Shown here: in pieces, positions 11,967-21,981 of the stretch | Position numbering within the stretch: the first letter of the stretch is position 1 | Layout of the letters: each line of letters starts with the position of its first letter | DNA from: Symsagittifera roscoffensis | Lineage: Eukaryota; Xenacoelomorpha; Acoela; Convolutidae | Direction of reading: 5' to 3' | DNA: 64,000 nt | Assembly (NCBI RefSeq): GCF_963678635.1 | Contig: NC_087063.1 | Coordinates: 37,114,540 to 37,178,539, forward strand | Position numbers and translations under genes: made by a program | The notes under the pieces: generated by a model | What the model was told of the DNA's origin: nothing | The model's input: only the letters and a program-made list of their open reading frames with translations | The model's database searches: none

Positions 11967-12563
11967 TTTTAAAATTAATAATCTTTGCACCTCTGAAACA
12001 TTTTGAACTTTCATTTTTCAAAATAACATGCTGAAAAACACGCAACGATTTTAGTTCAAAATTAGCCAATAGGATTCATTCAATCCGTCACCTTCTATAA
12101 CTAAAACACAAACCAATTAGACGAAAGATATTAAACTCCAGGCATATCTATAACTATAACTTTACAACCTCCAGGTCAAAAATAAGGAACTTGCTAAAAC
12201 TTGACAACTAAAATAAATACCACCATAATATCATAACCCTCCCTTATCTAATAACGCAAAGATCATCAATATTTTCCCAACTCAGACCTCAAAAACCCCC
12301 CAAACAAAAATGTTAAATTAGCCTAAAGTAAAAGTACAACAACCATATTAATTTAGCCTAAAGTACAAAAATCTCAAAAATACCCCAGATCACCTGACAA
12401 ATAAAAATAAAGTAAAAGAAGACCTCCTGAACACCATAAAATTCGCCCCAAACAACTTTTCACAAAACTCAACCCACTTGTCAAAAAATCAATAAATAAT
12501 TCGACCACACTTGAAAATTGCCCCAGACAACAAAAAATATTCGACCAAGAAGCCTTTTCTTAA
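11967..12563 (+). other. Non-coding spacer between pol and the 3' genes
   Basis: About 600 nt of A/C-rich DNA with no open frame. The corresponding stretch of copy 2 (about 47590-48470, opposite strand) also lacks a gene. It is a likely place for the splice acceptors and promoter elements needed to express the downstream genes, but I could not identify a specific site. Confidence 0.5.
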
Positions 12564-12791
12564 ATGCTCTTCTCTCGATCAGTCAACACAATTTTCAACA
12601 TTTTCATAAACTTTTTAACAATACTTAAACTTTTATTCATATTTCTCTTTGATACTTTTGAAGCTTTTATAATAATTTTAATCATTTTTTGCAATATTTT
12701 TTTAATTTTCTACTCCCTATTTGAAATATATTTCCAACTTTCCCAAGTCATTGACCATATTCACAGGTACGAAAACCCAAAATTTATTTAA
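12564..12791 (+). CDS. Small hydrophobic ORF 'a'
   Basis: 75 codons, strongly hydrophobic, with about two membrane-spanning stretches (FNIFINFLTILKLLFIFLF and FIIILIIFCNIFLIFYSLF) and a polar end HIHRYENPKF. The segment at about 47385-47585 on the minus strand of copy 2 translates to a similar protein (IIFYNLILVFYSIFEV and LLRYDN), so the protein rather than just the DNA seems conserved. Function unknown; a viroporin-like or leader membrane protein is possible. Confidence 0.5.
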   Translation: MLFSRSVNTIFNIFINFLTILKLLFIFLFDTFEAFIIILIIFCNIFLIFYSLFEIYFQLSQVIDHIHRYENPKFI

Positions 12792-12792
12792 A

Positions 12793-12965
12793 TGATACGA
12801 ACCATTTTTAGTAGAACAGATATTTTTTTACTATTTGTAATTTTTGTAACATTTTTATCACCCTAATATTGACAATATGCAAATGTATAAAGAAGGCAAT
12901 CATAACATTTGCCTTAGCAACAATCCTTTTAAATCTTTTTCTTGAAGAATACTACAATAAACATA
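12793..12965 (+). pseudogene. Small hydrophobic ORF 'b', disrupted
   Basis: ATG at 12793 opens IFSRTDIFLLFVIFVTFLS, then a stop interrupts near 12866, and homology resumes with ITFALATILLNLFLEEYYN. Copy 2 has the intact version at 47167-47355 (62 aa, minus strand), with the same two hydrophobic segments. It overlaps the start of the next ORF. Function unknown. Confidence 0.5.
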
Positions 12966-14133
12966 ATTTTTTTCACTAAAAGAAATCAATCAAAAAACCC
13001 TCAAAAATTGCTAACCAACAATCACAGAGTCAGTCTTCACCGACAACGTCCCAAGAAAACCCGACAATACCTACAACTACCCAAAATCCCCAAACATCTA
13101 CACGAATTTCTTTCCAAGATAACCCATATACTTTTGAAGAACGACACGCTCGCTTATCTGAACCATTAGAACCAGTTCAGCGACAGGCACCTCTAAGTGA
13201 ACCAACATACAACTTGTACCCAACACTACCACAAGAATTAAGTAGAATAAGAAATTTTAGTCAAAACCAAAATACAGTTGAAATAAATAGACAAATTATA
13301 CATCCACGACGAAATAGAAATTTTCAAACCCCACGAGTTTATTTTGATATACCCCAATCCCCATCACCAAGTACTCCAGAAAACCCAATTAGCATATTAC
13401 AGGACGAAATTTTCAAAACCCCTACACTTCTTTTACAACGTAGCACCTCAAGTATACCCTCAGATTACTTAGGTTCAACACCAACATCTGAACAAATACG
13501 TGAAAATCCCTTTAACCCCCCAAACCAAACATCACGACTACCATATTGGACAACACAATCATTCACACAAGGTGAACCAAATTTAATATATGACCCAATA
13601 GATATTTCTACGGATACAACAACATCATCATCACTACTAGAAACATTATCACTACCGTCAACACCATCAATAAGCCAGATTTCACCGACGCCTTTCCCCT
13701 AAAATTTTCCAAATAATCTCGACGCTAGATATCGAGAACAATCATCAACAAATATCCCTTTAAGATTAGATTGCAACACGTTCACAGCACCCCCACCATT
13801 ATTTGGACAACACCCGGAAAGTAACCGACTCCACAACTGGGCACTCCATAAACTACAGTATAGACAAGACATCCACGAAGACATTCGTGACCATAACATC
13901 CAAATACTCCAACAAAATAGTCTACAATTAAAAACTGAAATCACGGTTAAACTAAACAACATTGCTCAACATCCTTACCCATTAAACCCACCAAATATAA
14001 CAGCTCAATCGCTACCACCACCATTTATAACAACTGAAGTAAAATATAAATACGAGAGACATACCAAAAAGACAATTGGTTACATCACATTTTATAACCC
14101 GTACTCAGGATTATCATACACATGTATATTCTA
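12966..14133 (+). pseudogene. Proline/serine-rich ORF 'c' upstream of env
   Basis: About 370 codons, mostly in one frame from roughly 12966 to TAA 14131-14133, with an in-frame TAA at 13700-13702 where copy 2 has a sense codon. There is a low-complexity P/S/T/Q-rich amino part, a conserved core (YTFEERHARLSEP near 13128; QNQNTVEINRQIIHPRRN near 13270), a second proline-rich part and a polar coiled part near 13830-13960. Neither copy has an ATG at the start of this frame; it overlaps ORF b, so splicing or frameshifting may supply the start. It overlaps the env ATG by 12 nt. Copy 2 counterpart: 46338-47204, minus strand. I do not recognise the protein. Confidence 0.6.
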
Positions 14134-16685
14134 AAAATATTGATATTTCTTCATCTCCTTTTTCTAATAATCTCCGATTAGAACATAAATCCTTCTCCCC
14201 GCACAGGACCCCAAGACTTATTAGTAACACATTACGATTGTGAAGAAAATGAACAAAAAACACTACACAAATATGCAATAAATCAAGTATCACAATGCGA
14301 AACAGAACCACAAGCTATAGAAACTACAAATATAATAGCGACACTATATTCAAAAGCCCGAGCAACAACAGTCATAGGATATAAATTTACAGCAACATTT
14401 TCCGAAAAGAAAGTACATTGTTCACAAGTTTCAAACGGAAATAAAAACCGACTTGACCACGAATCATTCTACCAAAGTAATATAGAACGACTTTTACATC
14501 TAAATCCTGATGATTGTAAAGACCAGCTACTCAGATTAAACATCACAAGAAATAAAAACACCGACAGAAAAATAGTATATTTTCAAATCTTTGCCGATTC
14601 TGTACATCAAGCAGAACTTGAAAGATATCAAGGACATATAAAACTAGATGAAAAATATCCATACAACGGCGCACACGGAAGATTAACTTATGACATACAC
14701 GATAAGCACTGGATCCCACACATTGGCATAAATAATCCATCAAACTGCAAAGCAGACACAAAAAATAAAGGATATCAAGAAATAATGTTTTTCGATTGGA
14801 AAATACAACTCGAAAAAAATACAACTCACACGAGATTTATCTGACAACACAACGATCTATCAAGGAATTAGACTACCTTGTAAAAACGATCAAAGTTATT
14901 GTGATCCTACAACCCGGACACAAGCAACATTTGTTTGGTTTCCCGAAGATACATGTACAACATTTCAAGTAGCAAAAATACACGCTCGAATGATAAAATT
15001 TCACGAAAAATATTTTTTACAATCAATTCCATTTGAACAAGTCCATCCATCACGAAAACAAAGTACTGATTTTCGAAATATCCATAATTTAGAAAATAAA
15101 TTAACACGTTTTCAAATATATCAAGAAACAGAAATCGCATGCAAATACAGAAATACACTTCACAAAACACAATATTCTGAAATATTAGTTGAATACGAAA
15201 AAGGTTTCGACATGGCCACTGGAAAAATAAAAATTGACCCTTATGCCACAGGTCACCCTCTACACGAAGGAGCATCATATATACCAGTTAACTTTCAAAA
15301 GTAATGGTCAACCTGGTGGACATCTAAAGCCACATGACACTAGAAGCACACGTTTGCAAGAACTATCACTAATGAATAATTCTTATTTTGGTAATATCCA
15401 CTATGATATCCACTTATATATGAAGTTAAACTACACGATTAGTCGAATTTTTCAAGAAATGTCACTCTCCGAATTAGAAACACTTCACCAACTATGCGAA
15501 TTAGAAAGGACACAAATCCTACAATCACTTGCACTAGCAGTGTTAAAAATACCCTACGCAGGATATCTACTATCAGGAAATAGATCAAATTTTCTAGACT
15601 ACGGAGGAAACATTTTATGGTTTTATACTTGTACCAAATAAGTGTCACCACTATATGTTTTTGAAGATAAAAGATGCTATAAAAGAATCCCTATCTTTTA
15701 TAAAAATAAAGTACATTTTGTTGACACACTTTCAAGACGAACATATTTTTGGGATACCGCAGTCCCTTGTGGATCAGAAAATAGCCACAATGTAGTACAA
15801 TTGAACCCTGATGAAGATAAATATTATCTTCTTACCCCATACTCCACGTTAATGCAATCACTCAAAAAAATTTCACCCGAAAGCATCAGAGCTATTGCTC
15901 GTAACCCAAATATTGATTTACAATCAATTGGAATATATTCAAAATCCGATATCCAACACCACATTAGAACACAACAATTCCAGGAATTATTAACACAAAT
16001 GGACACTATACAAAGACAATCAATTGACCAAAACTTACGCAAACTTGCCGAAACCGCAGGATTTGCAGATATCTATACACAAGATTATAGCGGATATTTT
16101 AAAGACATTAAAAACTATATATATCTAAACGGTGAAAAATACAGACCACAAGATATTTCACCTATAAATATTTTTAGCTTTGTTACACTAAAAAATGAAA
16201 TTCTCGATTTTCTAGGATGGCCCTATAACATCTTAGAAAAATTAACTATTCTATACGCAATGTTTAATTTTATAGGATTTCTTTTTTCACTTTTAAAAGG
16301 AATCTATAACACATGCGCTATACACACACAAGTAAATAGACAAGCAAGTGTAGCACGCATACTATTTGCAGGATTCTTTGGAACTTTTTCATCATCAATT
16401 AACAAAATTCTTCTAGACGCACAAATCAAAGAATATAATACAAAAATAGCGACAACACAGAACACATACAACGAAGAACATAATAACATAGAAGTAACGC
16501 CTACAGCACCACAGTTGCCACCCCTATCACATAACCATCCATTATCCTTAGTCCCACGTAATTTCCGAAACCTAGCAATAACACATAACCCAAATTTTAG
16601 ATCAAACATATCGCAAAGTCCCATACAACATATAATGACACATCATTCACAAGATGATAATACATATGAACAAATTATAGAATAA
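14122..16685 (+). pseudogene. env glycoprotein, chuvirus-glycoprotein-like, broken
   Basis: Envelope-type protein. ATG 14122 opens a hydrophobic signal peptide (LKILIFLHLLFLII) followed by TAG 14179-14181; the frame shifts near 14820 and 15290 and has TAA at 15639-15641. The ectodomain is cysteine-rich (HYDCEEN near 14230). The strongest signals are CELERTQILQ (about 15496), GYLLSGNRSNF (about 15560), RCYKRIPI (about 15672) and HFVDTLSRRTYF (about 15715). A hydrophobic anchor lies at about 16240-16320, followed by a cytoplasmic tail of about 120 residues. This spacing is what I know from glycoproteins of chuvirus-like negative-strand RNA viruses, which several LTR element lineages have captured. 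The family call is from memory of motifs and needs a search. Copy 2 keeps parts at 44500-46320. Confidence 0.75.
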
Positions 16686-16735
16686 CCTCATACCACCGCT
16701 TTTCAGTCTCAAAATAATAATTTTTTTAGCCCACG

Positions 16736-18170
16736 ATGAGCCGACAACTTGGATCCCTACACCGCTCAAATTCCCATCAAACCAACCTCAACACTCCAAT
16801 CACAATAATCCCACTTTTTGCTTTCCCGCCACCCGATTTTCCATCTATTAATATAACATCAAGCATGAATTCGGATACTAATTCAGATATTTCAGTTTTA
16901 TACTCCATTTCACAACTTAATAACCCTAATATAGAAACCCCTGACGAATTTGCAGACTCCGAACCATCTCCATCCAATAATTTTCAAACCAATTCCTCAG
17001 TTTTTTTAAAGCCCCCTTTTCAACCGATCCCACTCAATAATCCACTCCCGTCTGTTTCTACTCCCTCTTATGCTTCACAAGTTACCCCAACCTATTCTCC
17101 ATTTCATTCCGACCGATCATCTAATTCTCCCGATACTCCCCAAATCTCCCAAGAACTCGATAATTTTATCACCCTACAACAACAGCTAATACACCCTAAC
17201 ACCCTCACTATAAATCAAATTTCATCCACAATAGAATCCTCAAACCCACCTACTCCTACACCCTCCTCAGCCTATACTGTATCGTTAGCACAATCATCCA
17301 CATCCACCGAATCATCAACTAGCACAAACCGAGCTTATCGCACTTTTAAAAGAAAAATCCCAAACCATCCATTCCCGACCAAACCAGGAACAGCCTGCGA
17401 ATATATTAATCGCCCGCAACACACCAACACGAAAAACTTTCTTGAAATCACCTTACCCTCCTTTCCGCAATATAAATTAAACACACCTAACGATACTAAT
17501 GACACACGCAATTTCGTAGATGAACATGTTTTAATGCCAACACTTCATTGGACAGCATATTACCATTTTACTAATCCCCTTTGCCTGCCACTTCCTTGCA
17601 CCATTTGAACGCAATTTGCACTGTTTACACGACATTATGTTACGCACTAAACAAACTCACACATATACATACTATCGCTTCATACAAAATCATTTTGATC
17701 TACATACTCCATCAAGACAACCACACCATCGTTTTCATTTTCTTAACTCAAAGTACACTTCACCATTTTTTCTAAATTTCACCTATTGCATCAAAGATAC
17801 TAACCTCCACGGCATCCTCCGCAATTATGACCCAATAACCCAAATGTATATATTTTGTCCCATCACGAAGACCTTTAATGCCGAAGAATCCAGACATTTC
17901 CTTATCCCACATGAGTTTATCCAACCTATAGAAATCCCTATATTAGAATTTATTCACAATACCAAATACAATCACAAAATTTATAATCTCATTCAAAACA
18001 CACCTTATGAGTTTGCAGTAGGCACCGAAGAACTAAAAACTATTAAAGCACTTCAATTGCTTTGGCCACTGCTCCAAACTAAAAACATCATTCGCATACT
18101 AGCAAAATTACTAACAAATTTAGACATGATACACGATATCTTCCCCCACGGTTTTTTCCCAGACGATTAA
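16736..18170 (+). pseudogene. Large 3' ORF 'X' of unknown function
   Basis: A gene downstream of env, 51 nt after its stop. ATG 16736 opens MSRQLGSLHRS; the first 200 residues are P/S/T-rich with repeated TPSS/SSTST-type stretches, then a basic patch (YRTFKRKIPNHP) leads to a more ordered part. At about 17585 the frame shifts and, relative to copy 2, about 280 bp are missing (compare 43311-43600). The second half (17616-18170) reads without stops and ends GFFPDD, TAA 18168-18170. Copy 2 carries the whole gene at 42693-44462 with similar protein sequence. No domain recognised. Its place after env recalls accessory genes of complex retroviruses; that comparison is positional only. Confidence 0.65.
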
Positions 18171-18173
18171 CAG

Positions 18174-18258
18174 GTAAGTATAATTTACAAATATTCTTCA
18201 CTAATATATTTAAATTAATAACTAACCATTCTTTACTCATGTTTTTTTAGATTTTTAG
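18174..18258 (+). promoter_or_regulatory. Conserved small intron just after the ORF X stop
   Basis: CAG|GTAAGTATAA is an ideal splice donor three bases after the TAA of ORF X. A T-rich tract and TTTTTTTAG (18250) or TTTTAG (18258) supply the acceptor. In copy 2 the donor (TAG|GTAAGTATAA, near 42694 on the minus strand) directly follows the ORF X stop, and the acceptor side keeps TTAG|TCTT. The surrounding DNA is diverged, so the sites look selected. Confidence 0.55.
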
Positions 18259-19332
18259 TCTTCATACCACGATCATCTGCAAAAAACAGAAAAGAAAAAT
18301 AAAAAATAAAAACTTGTTAAAATTATTCTAAACTTCATTAATATTTTCCACAAGATAATCTGATAAAATTTATACCAAATGTAGTAAATTAATTTATAAA
18401 TTATTCCCCCATAAAACAGTAAATTTAAGTATGATGAAAATTTATAACTTTAAATTTCCCCCAGAAAAACTAGCAGTAAAATTGAAAATCTATGTAATAA
18501 ATTGATAAAATGAAAATGCAGTACTAACCTTTTGATATTTTCATTAATTCGCACAGGAATTCTATCCAAACTCGCACAGCTCGCCCACGAAGAATTGTTT
18601 AAATAATGAATTTCAGTTTCAAGTTTTCACACTCAACAACCTAACACACGATAACAAGTTTCAAACTTTCCTTTAACCCGGTTGGAAAGGAATTATATAC
18701 TAAACCAAACTAACCAACGCAGCTTACTAAACACCACAAATCATAAAATAACAGGATGACTAAGAAAAGAAAACCAACGGTACCCAAACCGGAATAACCC
18801 AGTTTAAAACTGGATAATTTATTCTTTTGAAGACTATTATAAAGTCTAAGAAAGAAATAATAAAACACAAAAAAGTCGAAAGACAAACCCATAACAAAAA
18901 CAATTTGATTTTTGAAAAAAGGACACAACCAAAGGAACATAAGAAAGACCAACACAATCCCAACATAAAACGTTATCACATAACAGGACTTCTCAAAGAA
19001 ACCGCACGAAATCATACTCCCACTCCTGGCCTAACCCACCAGAGAGGACGTCCTGAGCATGCTCTATAGCCGGCCTAACCCACCGCGCTACATCCACGCT
19101 TTGTGACCACACTTCTATTTTTAATAAGAGGTACTCAAGGGTGAGTAACTCTTCAAAATAACCGAACTAAAACAAAATGCTTTTGTGAAAACAACTAACT
19201 AAATTCATAATTAAAAAATGAACTCATAAAAATTTTATAAAATGTAAATCGTACCTTGCAGTATATAGATCAACACACAACATCAAAGACGAACATCCAA
19301 AGACAAAATGATCCCATTACACAAAAACAAGA
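18259..19332 (+). other. 3' non-coding region of copy 1
   Basis: No long ORF. TACTAAC at 18522 followed by a T-rich tract and CACAG at 18552-18556 looks like a branch point and second acceptor; copy 2 keeps TACTAAC but not the AG. A GC-rich island at about 19010-19110, with two copies of GCCTAACCCACC, GGACGTCC and GAGCATGCTC, is well conserved in copy 2 (about 41750-41850). On the minus strand the island has a TAGCGCGGTGGG stretch close to a tRNA A box, so a tRNA-derived origin is possible. It may be a structured RNA element. Confidence 0.5.
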
Positions 19333-19566
19333 ATGGCTAACCACAACCGATATGCCGTCCACGATCACAACTCAAAGGATTTAGAGTACGACTTGACTTC
19401 GCAGAAAAGGACTTCATTGAACTAGACCAATGACCACCTCGATGTTCAAGTATACGTACAGATCCGAGTTACAAGGCATCCCCTTCACGCACAATCTCCA
19501 CGCCATTCCCAGACGAGGTTGAACACAAAACAAGTTCTCTACATAATACAGAAAAACCCGTCATAG
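19333..19566 (+). pseudogene. Small conserved ORF 'Y' next to the 3' LTR
   Basis: ATG 19333 opens MANHNRY, continues HNSKDLEYDL, meets TAG at 19423-19425 and goes on in the same frame (NDHLDVQVYVQIRVT) to TAG at 19564. Copy 2 has the same frame open for 89 codons at 41249-41518 (minus strand) with the identical stretch NDHLDVQVYVQIRVT. Conservation at protein level with changes in DNA suggests a real small gene. Function unknown. The position just before the 3' LTR is where complex retroviruses keep accessory genes. Confidence 0.5.
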
Positions 19567-19779
19567 CAAACCATTTTGAAATCAGATTGATTTCGTTGGG
19601 AAACACAGTCGTTGTCACAAGAAGACACAACGATTGATGCTACTAACTCCAGCGTCCTGGAACTTCTCTAACAAGAGGAACCGGACAAGAATACGATGTT
19701 CGCCAAATACCAACGCTCATCATCCATCCTTTGAATTGCAGAAAGATAATTCTAAAAAACTCTGTAAAACCCGGATGGG

Positions 19780-20187
19780 TGGAACCTGATCTAAACTATA
19801 TTTTATGATTGGATAAATTAGATATTTTACCACTGTAAAGTATTTAATATTAACCAATCATGATCCATCTCTAACAACCTACTTATTTGTAAGTGCTGAA
19901 ATTACTTGTAATTTCAGCACCAGAGAGATTTGAATTTAACTTAGAAATTAATTGTCTCTCCAAGAGAACTTCAGCAGCCGCAACAAACCAGTATACCCTA
20001 GATCTTTTGAGCCTAGCAGAGACTAGTTAAACACCCTGGGACTAGAAAGTATAAGAGTAAGATTAGGATCGGTATTAGACTAAGAAGTTGCACGAATCTA
20101 TCCGGCCGAAAATAAGATAGCGTGACAAGCAGACGGTGTACCCTATCCGAAATTACTCTATGAGTTAACCACATCGGACATAACTCA
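19780..20187 (+). repeat. 3' LTR of copy 1
   Basis: A 408-bp repeat of 1612-2021, starting TGGAACCTGATC and ending CATAACTCA, followed by CAGT. The hairpin is at 19893-19920. The short purine-rich GGATGGG directly before it is the likely polypurine tract; copy 2 has GGATAAG in the same place. Confidence 0.93.
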
Positions 20188-20191
20188 CAGT
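20188..20191. repeat. Target-site duplication, right (CAGT)
   Basis: Direct repeat of 1608-1611. Confidence 0.85.
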
Positions 20192-21344
20192 GTCAAGTCA
20201 AAAACGAAGTCAAAACATAGGTCAAACACAGTCATAATTACCCGACTTTGGTCAAGAAGATAACGGAATTGGTCGACCGTAGTCGAAACAACCCAAAAAT
20301 CTGCTATTTGATCCAGAAAGTTAAGAAAGTAGGTTAAGCACAGTCAAAAACTTTCTGAGTTTGGTCGAGCATAGTCGGAAAATAGGCTGAGCCAGGTCAA
20401 ACCTTAGGTCGAGGTCGAGCCCAGCGGAAATTTTCTTACGTTTTATTTGTTTTTGAAGAGATTACTTAAATTTCAATTGGAAAATGGGCTGAATAATCAG
20501 CTCATGAAAGGCCTCTGAAATTTGCGATCAGAAGCAATCATTTGAGGAGAGTTTTTTTACCGCAAAACTAGAAGTTTCAGATGAAATATTTCAATATTTT
20601 GAGATAGAAATGTTCCAACGGCAAGAAAAAGTAAGTTCAAACAATTTTTTCCATATAACTTTTCAGATTAACAGTTTCAGTTCAGTTTAGTAAGAAGGAT
20701 AAAAGCAAAACTAAATGATTTAAATTGAAAAAAGTGTTTATTGCCGGAGAGTTGCACTTCACATATTTTTATAGTTTATTTTCAGTTCCAGCATCATGAC
20801 AAAAAATGAACTGAAAAGTCGAGAAAGTCAGAACATAGGTCAATCATATTCGACAAACAGGTCGAGCACAGTCGAAGACATAGTTCGAGCAAGTCCAAAC
20901 AAAGGTCGAGCATGTCCTAAATTTTCAAACTTTTTTTACGTGACTTTAATTACGTTTAAACTAGAAACTGAGCAACAAAATCTGCTCAAAAAAGACATAC
21001 CTGAATACGATAGACATACTTCAATGCGAGTCTCGCGTTTAGTAGCAAGTATTTCGCTAAAAAAAGTTTAAAAACGTTTTTCAAAAAGTTAAAACTGTTA
21101 AAAACGCAAACTAAAAAGAGTGAATAGACAATTTCAGAAAAATTTTCCTTGTAGAAGCTAGCTTTTCAATCCGAAATCTTAACATCATATTTGTTTAAAA
21201 TGTCTTTTTTCGTCATCCGACTCATAAAAAATTGTTTAAAAAATCTGATGTATTTTGAAAAGCACTAGTTTTTGACCGATTAAAATGCTGAAGCTACTCT
21301 TTAGCACTATTCAGAAAAGGTGCCGAATTTGTATTTATCTGCAG
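20192..21344 (+). other. Gal3ST intron right of the retrotransposon, with GTCGAGCA-type repeats
   Basis: Intronic sequence. From 20192 to about 20440 and again at about 20815-20920 it is built of degenerate copies of a short motif close to GGTCGAGCATAGTCGAAA, a decayed minisatellite into which copy 1 inserted. No gene is supported; the open frame at 20796-21071 runs through this repeat. It ends in the tract TTTGTATTTATCTGCAG before the next exon. Confidence 0.6.
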
Positions 21345-21572
21345 ATGATGACACTCCATTGCGTGTACAACTTTGAGCACTGGAGTCAACTGATGGAGCA
21401 TCCATTTGATCTGGTGGGCTTAGTGAGGGAGCCTCTGGCCCAATTTCAGTCCTACTTCAACTTTTTCCAGATGACCGACTCAGTCAAATCACTCTTCCCC
21501 AATGTGACCGAAAAGAATGCATTCGATTTCTTCATCCGAGAGTACAACCCACACAACAGCACGTGGCAATCG
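21345..21572 (+). CDS. Galactose-3-O-sulfotransferase-like, internal exon c
   Basis: A 228-nt exon in phase 0, from ATCTGCAG to TCG|GTACTT. It reads MMTLHCVYNFEHWSQLMEHP, then FDLVGLVREPLAQFQSYFNF. The LVREPLAQFQSYF segment matches the conserved '(I/L)REPxxxFxSxFxYY' region of Gal3ST enzymes that includes the 3'-phosphate-binding arginine of PAPS-dependent sulfotransferases. Codon choice is more GC-rich than the surrounding DNA. The exon ends HNSTWQS and joins in phase 0 to 25282. Confidence 0.85.
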
Positions 21573-21981
21573 GTACTTCTAACGATTAAGTTGCAATAAA
21601 TGTCGTGTTATTATCACCAGCAGCTGAGCTGGTTGCTTTGCGAACAGTCCGAAATTACGGACCACTGTTACCATAGTTTTCAGCAGCATAGAGGTTGACA
21701 ACTTTAACGTAGCTGTTTAAAGAGATTTTTGAAATTTTTGGTTTGAATTCTTAATTCTTGACTCGTTTCGGGCCGATATGCGCCGTTTCTATAAAAATGA
21801 AAATGTCGCAACGGTAGTCACCCAAAACGTGTATGACTTTGCTCGACCAAAAACTTTTGCGTGACTTGCGCGATCGAACAGAGGTATGCGGATACTTTGC
21901 AAGACTAAGAAAATTCTGCGCGGTTGCCCGATCTAAAAAAGGGTATGACGAAACTGTGCACGACCCATGAGAGTAATCATA

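Larger units (their letters stand above)
1612..20187 (+). mobile_element. Giant Ty3/gypsy-type LTR retrotransposon with env and accessory ORFs (copy 1)
   Basis: This is a complete insertion of 18,576 bp. Its LTRs (1612-2021 and 19780-20187) start TGGAACC and end TCA, and CAGT flanks both sides (1608-1611 and 20188-20191). Order: LTR, primer site, leader, leader ORF, gag, protease, RT, RNase H, integrase with GPY motif, two small hydrophobic ORFs, proline-rich ORF, env, large 3' ORF, intron, small 3' ORF, LTR. RT before integrase places it in the Ty3/gypsy/retrovirus group. It is roughly twice the size usual for this group because of the env and accessory genes. The LTRs differ at about ten places by eye, so the insertion is fairly young, yet the coding frames carry several indels and stops. 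It lies in an intron of a Gal3ST gene, in the sense orientation. An inverted truncated relative is at 40714-49169. Confidence 0.93.
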
